Source: Streptomyces sp. Ag109_O5-10 (GTDB taxonomy: Bacteria; Actinomycetota; Actinomycetes; Streptomycetales; Streptomycetaceae). Taken from it: a DNA stretch of 64,000 bases. This document shows, piece by piece, positions 55,013 to 62,726 of the stretch. How positions within the stretch are numbered: position 1 is the first letter of the stretch; the number at the start of each line of letters is the position of its first letter. The DNA lies in contig NZ_FNTQ01000001.1 of assembly GCF_900105755.1 (NCBI RefSeq), positions 3,782,001-3,846,000 on the forward strand. Reading direction: 5' to 3'. The notes below the pieces were generated by a model. It saw nothing but the letters and a program-made list of their open reading frames with translations. It had not been told where the DNA came from and ran no database searches. A program made the position numbers and the translations under genes.

Positions 55013-56449
55013 TCAGCGGCCTACGGTCTCCAGTGCCGGGGCCGGCTCCCCCTCCGCCACGAGCCGCGCGGCGCGTCGCCTGCCGGGGATGGCCAGCGCG
55101 GCGATCCCGGCGAGGGCCACCACGGCCGCGCCGGTGACCAGGGCGGGCTGCAGTCCGTCCACGAAGCTCTGGGCACTCTCGTAGCCGCCCTGGGCGGAGA
55201 AGATGGACGACATGACCGCGACGCCGAGTGCGCCGCCCACCTCGCGCAGCGCGTTGTTGGCGCCGGAGGCGATGCCTTGTTCCTGCGGGCGTACGGCGGA
55301 CATCACCAGGTTGGCGGCCGGGGCGAAGTACAGGGCCATGCCGATGCCGCTGACGATCAGGCCGGGCAGCTGGGCGCCGTAGGAGGCGTCGGCGGTGACG
55401 ACCGAGGCCAGGTAGCCGAGCCCGGCGGCCTGGAGGAAGAGCCCGGCCGCGACGACCGGGCGGCCGCCTATGCGGTCGGACAGGATGCCGGCGATCGGCG
55501 CGACGATCATCGGCATGCCCGTCCAGGGCAGCATCCGCAGGCCCGCCTCGGTGGGCGAGTAGCCGAGCACGCCCTGCATGTACTGGCTGAGCAGGAAGAT
55601 CGACCCGAACATGCCGAGGAACATCAGCAGGCTGGCCGCGTTGATCCCGGAGAAGGCGCGGGAGCGGAAGAGCCGCATCGGCAGCATGGGGTTCTTGGCG
55701 CGGCTGCCGTGGAGGACGAAGCCGACGAGCAGGGCGCCGCCCGCGAAGAGCCCGGTGAGCACGAGCGGGCTGGTCCAGCCGTCGGCGGGGCCGCGCACCA
55801 GGCCGTAGACGATCCCGAAGAGGCCGCCGCTGGCGAGCAGGGTGCCGGGGACGTCGAGCGGGGCGCCGGTGCCGTGGGACTCGGCGAGGCGGAGCCGGGC
55901 GAGCGGCAGCAGGGCGAGGCCCAGCGGCACGTTCAGCCAGAAGATCCAGTGCCAGGACACGTGTTCGGTGAGGCTGCCGCCGATGAGCGGCCCGGAGGCC
56001 ACCGCGAGACCGTTGACGGCGCCCCAGATGCCGTAGGCCATCCCGCGCCTGGCCTCGGGCACGGCGGCCGTCAGCAGGGTGAGGGTGAGCGGCATCATGA
56101 CGGCCGCACCGACGCCCTGCACCGCGCGGGCCGCGATCAGGGAGTCGATACCGGGCGCCATGGCCGCGGCGGCGGAGGCGCCGGTGAAGACGGTGAGCCC
56201 GGTGAGGAAGAGCCGGCGCCGGCCGAAGCGGTCGCCGAGGGCGGCACCGAACATCAGCAGGACCGCGAAGGTGAGCGTGTAGGCGCTCACGGTCCATTCG
56301 AGGTCGTCCAGGGCTCCGCCGAGGTCCTTGCGGATGGAGGGCAGGGCGGTGGTGACGACGAGGTTGTCGAGGGCCGCCATGAACCCGGCGACGCTGGTGA
56401 TGACGAGGGCCCATCCGGCGCCCCCACGACGTGCGGTCTCTTGTGACAT
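55013..56449 (-). CDS. MFS drug-efflux transporter of the DHA2 (14-TMS) type
   Basis: A 478-residue membrane protein with about 14 hydrophobic segments. It has motif C-like GFMAALDNLVVTTALPSIRK near the start, motif A GDRFGRRRLFL, and WHWIFWLNVPLG between TMS 5 and 6. It is a drug/proton antiporter of the EmrB/QacA class by family. It is downstream of a TetR gene and preceded by an operator half-matching the site in front of that TetR gene, so expression is probably induced by a transported compound. Confidence 0.9.
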   Translation of the reverse strand: MSQETARRGGAGWALVITSVAGFMAALDNLVVTTALPSIRKDLGGALDDLEWTVSAYTLTFAVLLMFGAALGDRFGRRRLFLTGLTVFTGASAAAAMAPGIDSLIAARAVQGVGAAVMMPLTLTLLTAAVPEARRGMAYGIWGAVNGLAVASGPLIGGSLTEHVSWHWIFWLNVPLGLALLPLARLRLAESHGTGAPLDVPGTLLASGGLFGIVYGLVRGPADGWTSPLVLTGLFAGGALLVGFVLHGSRAKNPMLPMRLFRSRAFSGINAASLLMFLGMFGSIFLLSQYMQGVLGYSPTEAGLRMLPWTGMPMIVAPIAGILSDRIGGRPVVAAGLFLQAAGLGYLASVVTADASYGAQLPGLIVSGIGMALYFAPAANLVMSAVRPQEQGIASGANNALREVGGALGVAVMSSIFSAQGGYESAQSFVDGLQPALVTGAAVVALAGIAALAIPGRRRAARLVAEGEPAPALETVGR

Positions 56450-56477
56450 CGCTCCCCCAGAGCGTGCTCGGCGTTGA

Positions 56478-56495
56478 TTAGTTATCAGTCACTAA
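56478..56495. promoter_or_regulatory. TetR operator upstream of the MFS gene
   Basis: TTAGTTATCAGTCACTAA is an imperfect palindrome of the pattern TTAGTG-6-CACTAA, located 29 bases upstream of the MFS start. A perfect form of the same pattern lies before the TetR gene (57135-57152). Confidence 0.75.
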
Positions 56496-56543
56496 TTTTC
56501 TGGGTCATGAAAAGGCCCGGGCGGGGAACGGTGAACCGTCCCC

Positions 56544-57125
56544 TCACTCGTCGCCGCACTTCTCCGGCTTCCCCCTGGCCCCGGCATCCTCGTACATCCC
56601 CTGCCAGACCCGGTGCTCGGGCGGAAACCCCATGGCGGCATAGGTGTTGATGAGCATCCCTTTGGCCAGGAAGGTCGTGGTGCGGTCGACGTCCGCCCCC
56701 GAGAGCAGGTGGACGGTGTCCCACAGCCGCCCCCAGCCGGCCCGCACGAGCTCGCCGAACTCGTGCTCACCCTCCGCCTCGGCGGCCGCGACGGCGATGT
56801 ACGTCTGCATCTGCATCCGGAGCCGCTCCGGCTGCTCCTGGATGAGCTGGACGTACGCCTCACCCATGGCGTCCAGGGCCTCTTCACCGCGCAGCCCCTC
56901 GGCCACCTTCTCGAAGAGCTCGCGCATCTCGTCGACGCAGCGCTGCGAGGCGACGGCGAAGATCGCCTTCTTGCCCGGGAAGAGCCGGAAGAGGTAAGGC
57001 TGCGAGACCCCGACCCGCTTGGCGATCGCCTCGGTGGAGGTGCCGTAGTAGCCCCTCTGTGCGAACTCCGCGATCGCCGCACGGATGACGCTCTCGCGCC
57101 GCTCCTCGGCACTCATCCTGACCAT
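56544..57125 (-). CDS. TetR-family transcriptional regulator of the MFS gene
   Basis: A 193-residue regulator with HTH TSTEAIAKRVGVSQPYLFRL then FPGKKAIF, and an all-helical effector domain. It starts with ATG 9 bases downstream of the operator palindrome at 57135-57152, which implies autorepression. The MFS gene follows 94 bases after the stop with a related operator, so the pair forms a self-contained drug-responsive unit. Confidence 0.92.
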   Translation of the reverse strand: MVRMSAEERRESVIRAAIAEFAQRGYYGTSTEAIAKRVGVSQPYLFRLFPGKKAIFAVASQRCVDEMRELFEKVAEGLRGEEALDAMGEAYVQLIQEQPERLRMQMQTYIAVAAAEAEGEHEFGELVRAGWGRLWDTVHLLSGADVDRTTTFLAKGMLINTYAAMGFPPEHRVWQGMYEDAGARGKPEKCGDE

Positions 57126-57134
57126 GCGATGAAG

Positions 57135-57152
57135 TTAGTGCTCAATCACTAA
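57135..57152. promoter_or_regulatory. TetR operator upstream of the TetR gene
   Basis: TTAGTGCTCAATCACTAA is a perfect inverted repeat of 6-bp arms with a 6-base centre. It matches the site at 56478-56495 in 13 of 18 positions including most arm bases. Confidence 0.8.
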
Positions 57153-57257
57153 CTAAGTCAAGGATCGGCCGCCGAAGGGCTTCGGCGCCTGCACCCCGGT
57201 GACGCGTAAGGGGCGCCCACGATGGCAGAGCGCCCCTTACCGGTCGCGAGGCCGGGC

Positions 57258-57686
57258 TCAGCCCAGCCGGACGACCGCCCGCGACATGCCCAGCACCTTC
57301 TGCCCTGCGCTCGTCGCCGTCAGGTCGACGCGCACGGTGTTGTCGTCGAGCTTGGCCGCGACCTTGCCGCTGACCTCGATCAGGGCGCCCTGATCGTCGT
57401 TCGGGACGACGACGGGCTTGGTGAAGCGGACGCCGTAGTCGACGACCGCACCCGGGTCACCGGTCCAGTCGGTGACCACCCGGATCGCCTCGGCCATGGT
57501 GAACATGCCGTGGGCGATGACGTCCGGCAGGCCGACCTCCTTGGCGAACTTCTCGTCCCAGTGGATCGGGTTGAAGTCCCCGGAGGCGCCCGCGTACCGC
57601 ACCAGCGTGGCACGGGTCACGGGGAAGGTCTGCGCCGGCAGTTCGGTGCCGACCTCGACGTCCTCGTACGCGATCTTCGACGTCAT
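57258..57686 (-). CDS. MaoC-type (HadB-like) hydratase/dehydratase subunit
   Basis: A 142-residue hot-dog-fold enzyme. The motif DFNPIHWDEKFAKEVGLPDV then IAHGMFTM provides the Asp and His pair of MaoC/R-hydratases. It corresponds to HadB of the mycobacterial (3R)-hydroxyacyl-ACP dehydratase. It lies 7 bases after the HadA-like gene, so both form a heterodimer by family analogy, acting on hydroxyacyl thioesters in lipid synthesis. Confidence 0.88.
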   Translation of the reverse strand: MTSKIAYEDVEVGTELPAQTFPVTRATLVRYAGASGDFNPIHWDEKFAKEVGLPDVIAHGMFTMAEAIRVVTDWTGDPGAVVDYGVRFTKPVVVPNDDQGALIEVSGKVAAKLDDNTVRVDLTATSAGQKVLGMSRAVVRLG

Positions 57687-57693
57687 CGGATCC

Positions 57694-58158
57694 TCACGCC
57701 CCGCCTTCTTCTTCGTCCGCCGCGCGGGCCACCAGCTTGGTCAGGGCGCTCACCACGAGCTCGCCGGTCTCGTCGTGGACGTCCCCACGGATGTCGATGA
57801 TGTCGTTGCCCGCGAGGGACTTGACGGCCTCGATGGTCGAGGTCACGGTCAGCCGGTCGCCGGCGCGCACCGGGCGCCGATAGGCGAACTTCTGGTCGCC
57901 GTGCACCACCCGGCTGTAGTCCAGGCCGAGCTGCGGGTCCTCGACGACCTGTCCGGCCGCGCGGAATGTGATCGAGAAGACAAAGGTCGGCGGGGCGATC
58001 ACATCGGAATGGCCGAGCGCCTTGGCGGCCTCCGGGTCCGTGTACACGGGGTTGGTGTCGCCCACCGCCTCGGCGAACTCACGGATCTTCTCCCGGCCCA
58101 CCTCGTAGGGCTCGGTGGGCGGGTAGGTCCGTCCCACGAAGGACTGGTCGAGCGCCAT
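57694..58158 (-). CDS. FAS1-like (HadA-like) dehydratase subunit
   Basis: A 154-residue hot-dog-fold protein. It has DTNPVYTDPEAAKALGHSDV followed by IAPPTFVFS, where the His of the MaoC catalytic pair is replaced. This fits the non-catalytic, substrate-binding subunit HadA. The ATG at 58158 (MALDQSFVGRTYPP) is favoured; an upstream reading to 58215 adds residues outside the family. The order rpmG, hadA, hadB resembles that in mycobacteria. Confidence 0.85.
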   Translation of the reverse strand: MALDQSFVGRTYPPTEPYEVGREKIREFAEAVGDTNPVYTDPEAAKALGHSDVIAPPTFVFSITFRAAGQVVEDPQLGLDYSRVVHGDQKFAYRRPVRAGDRLTVTSTIEAVKSLAGNDIIDIRGDVHDETGELVVSALTKLVARAADEEEGGA

Positions 58159-58226
58159 TGGCCCGGCACCTCCTGATGTCTGCTGTGCTGCCCCACAAAC
58201 TAGCGGGAAAGGCATCGGCCGAAACG

Positions 58227-58263
58227 CCGTGAGGCCGCCCCCGAGTCGGGGACGGCCTCACGG
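58227..58263 (-). terminator. Terminator after rpmG
   Basis: An 11-bp stem (CCGTGAGGCCG with CGGCCTCACGG) extended by an inner CCCC/GGGG pair, beginning 13 bases after the rpmG stop. In the minus direction the upstream side of the stem is TTTTTATC-adjacent coding end, and no T-run follows. Confidence 0.8.
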
Positions 58264-58275
58264 ACGAGCCTGTTT

Positions 58276-58440
58276 TTATCGCGTTTCGCGGTGCGCAGTG
58301 TGCGCGTTGCAACGCGGGCAGTGCTTCTTCATCTCAAGACGGTCCGGGTTGTTACGCCGGTTCTTCTTGGTGATGTAGTTCCGCTCCTTGCACTCCACGC
58401 AGGCCAGCGTGATCTTCGGGCGGACGTCGGTGGCAGCCAC
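58276..58440 (-). CDS. rpmG: 50S ribosomal protein L33
   Basis: A 54-residue protein read from GTG at 58440: MAATDVRPKITLACVECKER, then NYITKKNRRNNPDRLEMKKH and CPRCNAHTAHRETR. The CxxC pairs (CVEC, CPRC) make this the zinc-binding C+ form of L33, normally expressed under zinc-replete conditions. It lies between tRNA-Met and the hadA-like gene, as in other actinobacteria. Confidence 0.96.
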   Translation of the reverse strand: MAATDVRPKITLACVECKERNYITKKNRRNNPDRLEMKKHCPRCNAHTAHRETR

Positions 58441-58530
58441 GTGAGTGCTCCTAAGACGAACGGATGGACTGATTCAACGCAAGAAAGAGTAGCCGATCGA
58501 AGGACCGACCCCGCAATCGGCTACTGTCAG

Positions 58531-58603
58531 TAGCGGTGACCGGACTTGAACCGGTGACACAGCGATTATGAGCCGCTTGCTCTACCGACTGAGCTACACC
58601 GCT
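58531..58603 (-). tRNA. tRNA-Met (CAT), elongator type
   Basis: A 73-base tRNA with acceptor AGCGGTG pairing with CACCGCT, D arm TAGCTCAGTCGGTAGAGCA, anticodon loop CTCATAA and T arm GTTCAAGTC. The standard first pair (A-T) makes it the elongator, not the initiator. It lies 90 bases upstream of rpmG. Confidence 0.95.
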
Positions 58604-58649
58604 TTGATGAGATCAGCTCCCGCCTCGCGACGGGAACCTCCCACACCAG

Positions 58650-58722
58650 AGCCCCAATACGGAATCGAACCGTAGACCTTCTCCTTACCATGGAGACGCT
58701 CTGCCGACTGAGCTATTGGGGC
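58650..58722 (-). tRNA. tRNA-Thr (GGT)
   Basis: A 73-base tRNA with acceptor GCCCCAA pairing with TTGGGGC, D arm TAGCTCAGTCGGCAGAGCG, anticodon loop ATGGTAA carrying GGT, and T arm GTTCGATTC. It is upstream of tRNA-Met, separated by 46 bases, probably co-transcribed. Confidence 0.95.
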
Positions 58723-58999
58723 GAGCGATGAAGACATTACACGCTCGGCCGCCGTTCGCCCAAATCCGTTTCCCGCCGCCCTTCCCGGCCCCTTCCGGCC
58801 CCCTCCCGCACGGCTCACAACGGCCTCCCGGGCCCCTTCCGTCACCCGCCACGCGCGCGTGGGCAACCGTTCCCCGCAGGTCCGACGGCTCCGGTACGAC
58901 TATTGCGCTCCTCCCCGCCGCGCGCGGCTCGCCGTCCTAGGCTCGACTCACTCTGCGTGATCTTGAGTCCCATGCCTGGACCGACCCTGATGGAGCGCG

Positions 59000-60268
59000 A
59001 TGCCCGACAGCCAGCCGCAGCCGCCCTCGTCGTCGTCCAACCCGCAGGGTTCCTCGGGCCGGCCCGACCCGGCCGCGCTCCTGCTGTGCGGGGCACGACT
59101 CACCGACGGCAGGACCGTGGACGTACGGCTGGGCTGCGGGCGCATCGAGGCGGTGGGTACGGCCGGCAGCCTGGCCCCCGGCCCGGCCCGCACGGGCGGC
59201 ACGCGTGTGGACCTGTCCGGCTACCTCCTCCTCCCCGCCCCCGCCGAACCGCACGCCCACGGCGACAGCGCGCTCTCCGCCGAACACGACGGCCCGGTCT
59301 CCTACGAACCCGAGGACGTCCAGCGCCGCGCCACCGAGGCGGCCCTGTTGCAGCTGGGACACGGTGCGACGGCGGTGCGCGCGCACGTGCGCGTGGGCGA
59401 CGTCCAGGGGCTGGGCGCCCTAGCCGCCGTCCTCCAGGCGCGCCGCTCGCTGCGCGGGCTCGCGGAGCTCACGACGGTCGCGATGCCACGCGTGCTGACC
59501 GGGATCGCCGGCGCCGACGGGCTCGCCATACTGCGGGACGCCGCGAAGATGGGCGCGTCCGTCATGGGCGGCTGCCCCGACCTGGACCCCGATCCCACCG
59601 GCTACGCGGAGGCGGTCCTGGAGGTCGCCTCCGAACACGGCTGCCCGGTCGACCTGCACACGGACGCCACCGACCCGGCCCGGCTGGCGAGGCTCGCGGC
59701 GATGGCGGGCGGCTTGCGCCCCGGCGTGGCCCTCGGACCGTGCGCCGGGCTCGCGCGCCTGCCCGCCGAGGTGGCCGCGCGGGTCGCGGACCAGCTCGCC
59801 GCGGCCGGCATCACGGTGGTGTGCCTGCCCCAGGGCGGCTGCGGCGCCGTGGACCGCCGCGGCACGCCTCCGGTACGACTGCTGCGCGCGGCCGGGGTGC
59901 GGATCGCCGCCGGCAGCGGCGCCCTGCGCGATCTGTCGAACCCCGTCGGCCGCGCCGACCCCCTGGAGGCGGCGTACCTCCTGGCCTCCCGGCACGGCCT
60001 GCGCCCCGAGGACGCCTACGACGCCGTGAGCGCCGCCTCCCGCGCCGCTCTCGGCCTGCCGGAGGTCCGCGTCGAGGCCGGATTCCCCGCCGAACTCCTC
60101 GCGGTACGCGGCGACCAGCTGGCCGGTGCGCTCTCGCTCGCCTACAGCCGGATCGTGGTGCACCGGGGGCGCGTGGTGGCACGCACGAGCGCGGTCCGCG
60201 AGTACTGCAACTCGGCGGTGGCAGCGGAACTGGGGCTGCCCCGGCAGGGGCGAGGGGCGTTGTCCTGA
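59000..60268 (+). CDS. Amidohydrolase-like protein with a degenerate metal site
   Basis: A 422-residue protein with the overall layout of cytosine deaminase-type amidohydrolases. It has an N-terminal Pro/Ser-rich tail, a beta-sandwich start (LLLCGARLTDGRTVDVRLGC), the HxH motif (EPHAHGDSAL), VDLHTDAT and a C-terminal strand region (VVHRGRVVART). However the position of the usual catalytic Asp in CodA-like enzymes reads AAGSGALRDLSNPVG, and no equivalent of the TxxH motif is visible near LGPCAGLARLP. It may be inactive or have a different reaction. ATG at 59000. Confidence 0.75.
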   Translation: MPDSQPQPPSSSSNPQGSSGRPDPAALLLCGARLTDGRTVDVRLGCGRIEAVGTAGSLAPGPARTGGTRVDLSGYLLLPAPAEPHAHGDSALSAEHDGPVSYEPEDVQRRATEAALLQLGHGATAVRAHVRVGDVQGLGALAAVLQARRSLRGLAELTTVAMPRVLTGIAGADGLAILRDAAKMGASVMGGCPDLDPDPTGYAEAVLEVASEHGCPVDLHTDATDPARLARLAAMAGGLRPGVALGPCAGLARLPAEVAARVADQLAAAGITVVCLPQGGCGAVDRRGTPPVRLLRAAGVRIAAGSGALRDLSNPVGRADPLEAAYLLASRHGLRPEDAYDAVSAASRAALGLPEVRVEAGFPAELLAVRGDQLAGALSLAYSRIVVHRGRVVARTSAVREYCNSAVAAELGLPRQGRGALS

Positions 60269-60445
60269 GGGACGCGCGAACGCGAACGCCCGCGTGCGGA
60301 CCGGGGCGCGGGAGCGCGCGGCGCGGAGCGCGGGATCCCCGCAGGGCGCCCGTTTCGGACCGGCGCGCCAGGAGGAACCACCCCGGCGCGTGGGGCGCAT
60401 GAAGTCGTGCGGCGGATGCGGGGCTTCGGGCGTACGGTCTGAAAC

Positions 60446-61102
60446 ATGCGCACTGTCATCGCTGGTGGTCATGGTCAGATCGCGTTGCGGCTGGAGCGGC
60501 TGCTCTCCGCGCGCGGGGACGAGGTCGCGGGAATCATCCGGAGAGCCGAGCAGGGCGACGACCTGCGGGCGGCCGGTGCCGAACCGGTGCTGCTGGACCT
60601 GGAGTCGGCGTCGGTCGAGGACGTCGCGGCGCTGCTGCAGGGGGCGGACGCGGCGGTGTTCGCGGCGGGCGCGGGCCCGGGCAGCGGCACGGCCCGCAAG
60701 GAGACGGTGGACAAGGGCGCGGCGGTGTTGTTCGCGGACGCGGCCGTGCGCGCGGGCGTACGCCGTTTCGTGGTCGTCTCCTCGATGGGCGCGGACCCGG
60801 CGCACCGGGGCGACGGCGTCTTCGACGTGTACCTGCGGGCCAAGGGCGAGGCCGACGTGTACGTGACCGGGCAGAGCACCCTCGACTGGACGATCCTGCG
60901 CCCTGGTTCGCTGACGGACGCGCCGGGCACCGGTCTGGTGCGGCTGGAGGCGCACACCGGCCGGGGTACGGTCACCCGTGACGACGTGGCCGCCGTACTG
61001 GCGGAGTTGGTGGACACCTCGGCTACGGCCGGCCTGACCCTGGAGCTGATCAACGGGTCGACGCCGGTCACGGTGGCCGTGAAGTCGGTGGCCGGGAACT
61101 GA
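60446..61102 (+). CDS. NAD(P)-binding protein, atypical SDR (SDR_a5-like)
   Basis: A 218-residue single-domain Rossmann protein with MRTVIAGGHGQIALRLERLL (Gly-rich motif), GIIRRAEQ, the mid-domain VVVSSMGAD and the DWTILRPGSLTD motif usual in NAD(P)H-binding SDR_a5 proteins. Its exact function is unknown; relatives act as sugar epimerase-like proteins or redox sensors. ATG at 60446. It is monocistronic. Confidence 0.85.
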   Translation: MRTVIAGGHGQIALRLERLLSARGDEVAGIIRRAEQGDDLRAAGAEPVLLDLESASVEDVAALLQGADAAVFAAGAGPGSGTARKETVDKGAAVLFADAAVRAGVRRFVVVSSMGADPAHRGDGVFDVYLRAKGEADVYVTGQSTLDWTILRPGSLTDAPGTGLVRLEAHTGRGTVTRDDVAAVLAELVDTSATAGLTLELINGSTPVTVAVKSVAGN

Positions 61103-61106
61103 GTTC

Positions 61107-61319
61107 TCAGAACAGCGGCAGCTGCCCGGGGAACTCCGGCACGACGTAACCGTCCAACGAGGGTTCCACGGCCGCGATCCGGGCCTGCTGCCGCGACCCG
61201 GAGCAGGAGACGAGTTCCCCGGCCTCACGGGCCCCGGGCGGGTCGTGCCGTGCGAAACGGCCCGCCACGACGGCGATTTCACGGCGGCACACCGGGCAGG
61301 TTCTGCGTCGGGAGGACAT
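61107..61319 (-). CDS. Small CxxC-containing hypothetical protein
   Basis: A 70-residue protein MSSRRRTCPVCRREIAVVAG...LPLF. The single N-terminal CPVC, followed later by one Cys (SCSGSR), suggests half a zinc ribbon, which could be completed by the His in FARHDP. No named family is recognised. It is convergent with the SDR-like gene at 60446, ending 4 bases after that stop. Confidence 0.65.
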   Translation of the reverse strand: MSSRRRTCPVCRREIAVVAGRFARHDPPGAREAGELVSCSGSRQQARIAAVEPSLDGYVVPEFPGQLPLF

Positions 61320-61475
61320 GTGTTCAGTGTGCCCCGAGGTGGGACACCCCCGGCGGACCGCGGCCCGGCCACCTCACCGGCCAAGCGCCGTCATGATCTT
61401 CGTCATGCCCCGCGTCCACGCCCCGCGCCCGCATGGTCCGGCCCGCGCGCAAGGCATGCGGCCGAGCGCACGACA

Positions 61476-61515
61476 ATGGGCCCGTGACCTGCTTGATCGC
61501 AGGTCACGGGCCCAT
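61476..61515 (-). terminator. Terminator behind the tRNA-Tyr fragment
   Basis: A perfect 17-bp stem (ATGGGCCCGTGACCTGC and complement) with a 6-base loop, 11 bases after the 3-prime end of the tRNA-Tyr fragment. It is presumably the native terminator of the tRNA-Tyr gene left on the chromosomal side of the insertion. Confidence 0.88.
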
Positions 61516-61525
61516 CGTTCCCGTG

Positions 61526-61575
61526 TGGCGGCGCCAGGATTCGAACCTGGGAAGGCTGAGCCGGCAGATTTACAG
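61526..61575 (-). other. 3-prime half of tRNA-Tyr: probable attachment site of an integrated element
   Basis: On the minus strand these 50 bases are the tRNA-Tyr 3-prime part: CTGTAAATC with the GTA anticodon, a long variable arm (GCCGGCTCAGCC), TTCGAATC T loop and GGCGCCGCCA end. Upstream of CTGTAAATC the sequence is unrelated to a tRNA, so the 5-prime half is missing. Site-specific integration by a tyrosine integrase into a tRNA 3-prime end leaves exactly this scar on one side, with the restored tRNA on the other. The element would therefore extend to the right, beyond the window. Confidence 0.8.
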
Positions 61576-61683
61576 CGGGCCGACTCCACTCAGTCTGATC
61601 AGGCCGTTCCCTCTCTGTGGAGCCGTCTGGGGGACGCATGGGGGAAAGGCGCCCTTGTGCCTACAGGGGAACCCCGACCAGGA

Positions 61684-61701
61684 GCGCCCCGTCCGGGGCG
61701 C
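61684..61701 (-). terminator. Short hairpin after the membrane protein gene
   Basis: GCGCCCC and GGGGCGC form a 7-bp stem with a 4-base loop 3 bases from the stop of the 61705 gene. It has no T-run. It could act as a terminator. Confidence 0.5.
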
Positions 61702-61704
61702 CCT

Positions 61705-62391
61705 TCACGCTTGTTCACCCGCTTCAGCGGCTCCCCGGAGAGTCTTCAGAAGCGCACCAAGAGCCGCGTCTGCCTTCCGCAGCTCTTCTTCGGTTCGATC
61801 ACCTGGCTTGTTGCTGTAGGCGATATAGGCGCCGGGTTCAGTGATGTGCCTTGCGCGCAAGGTGAAACTGAGGATCGGCTGCCACGTCTGGTGGCGTCTC
61901 AGCGCACGATCAAGGACGGTTCGATGCCCCAGACGCCCCTCAATAACGGCCTTGTAGTCCCGTGCTTCTGGCACGAAGCCCGGGAATGGTGCCCCAAACT
62001 CCAAAAAGACCTGATCAGCCGTCCGCCCGCTGACAGCGAATGGCGCTGGCAGGCGCACACCATCTTCCGACTCTGGTCTGAGGCGATCCCGCGTACTCGT
62101 CCAAGGCAGGGGCAGCACCGATCGTTGCTCCTCCGGGAACGACAAGCGAAGGTCGATCACCACGATGGGCTTGGCACCGGTGTTGTAGAGAACAAGGGGG
62201 AATCGGAGCCGGGCTAGCTGCGGCGTGACCGCAGCAGCGAACGAGTGTGGCTCCCAGCTCCGCAGCTTTCCCTGCCGAGCATTGAGCCACCAGAAGGTAG
62301 TTACGGTGAAGATCAAGGCGCAGGCCGCCACGACGGCAGCCGCGGGAAGCGAACCTGCGCTCTGTTGCCCCGCAGGACATGTCTGACCAAC
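61705..62391 (-). CDS. Single-span membrane protein of unknown function
   Basis: A protein of 228 residues from the ATG at 62391 (MVGQTCPAGQQSAGSL), or 236 from 62415. It has one membrane helix near the N-terminus (LPAAAVVAACALIFTVTTFW). The rest (FPLVLYNTGAKPIVVIDLRL, VFLEFGAPFPGF) is predicted beta-rich, followed by a charged C-terminal tail. I recognise no family. It lies inside the putative integrated element next to the att scar, on the strand opposite to the gene pair at 62727. Confidence 0.6.
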   Translation of the reverse strand, partial: VGQTCPAGQQSAGSLPAAAVVAACALIFTVTTFWWLNARQGKLRSWEPHSFAAAVTPQLARLRFPLVLYNTGAKPIVVIDLRLSFPEEQRSVLPLPWTSTRDRLRPESEDGVRLPAPFAVSGRTADQVFLEFGAPFPGFVPEARDYKAVIEGRLGHRTVLDRALRRHQTWQPILSFTLRARHITEPGAYIAYSNKPGDRTEEELRKADAALGALLKTLRGAAEAGEQA

Positions 62392-62726
62392 CATCCGGCG
62401 AGTGTGGCAGCGCATGGCGGCAGCGTGTACCCAGGAGTCGCCGAGCCCGCCGCCGCCCGCTCTTCAGGCCGTGTCCCGACAGGGCGGAACTGATCAGATC
62501 CATGGCATAGGCGGCTGACCGGACACCATGCGGCATCGGAAGCGGGCCGCGGCACGCTCGGGTCGCTGACTGCCGTCATCTGTCGTCGCCGGTCCCCCTC
62601 GGACGGCCCACAGACGGCCCAGCCACAGAAGAAGGCCTCTGCTCCTTTGGCCAACGCTATGCATCAACTGCGACTGACAGTACCCTGCCAACCACACGTC
62701 GCCCTGTTCTCAGAAAGATGCACCGC
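62392..62726. other. Intergenic region in the putative element
   Basis: About 330 bases between divergent genes at 62391 and 62727. It must hold both promoters, but I could not assign -10 or -35 elements or a tRNA. No conserved reading was recognised on either strand. Confidence 0.4.

Noticed and set aside
53775..56414. An 879-codon fusion of murB with an upstream domain
   Set aside because: The upstream part is the wrong frame of the MFS gene; murB starts at the GTG at 54830.
60269..60445. A small gene between the amidohydrolase-like and SDR-like genes
   Set aside because: No reading with coding character or family; only GC-rich intergenic DNA.
61526..61600. A complete tRNA-Tyr gene
   Set aside because: The sequence upstream of the anticodon arm cannot form the acceptor or D arm, so only the 3-prime half exists.
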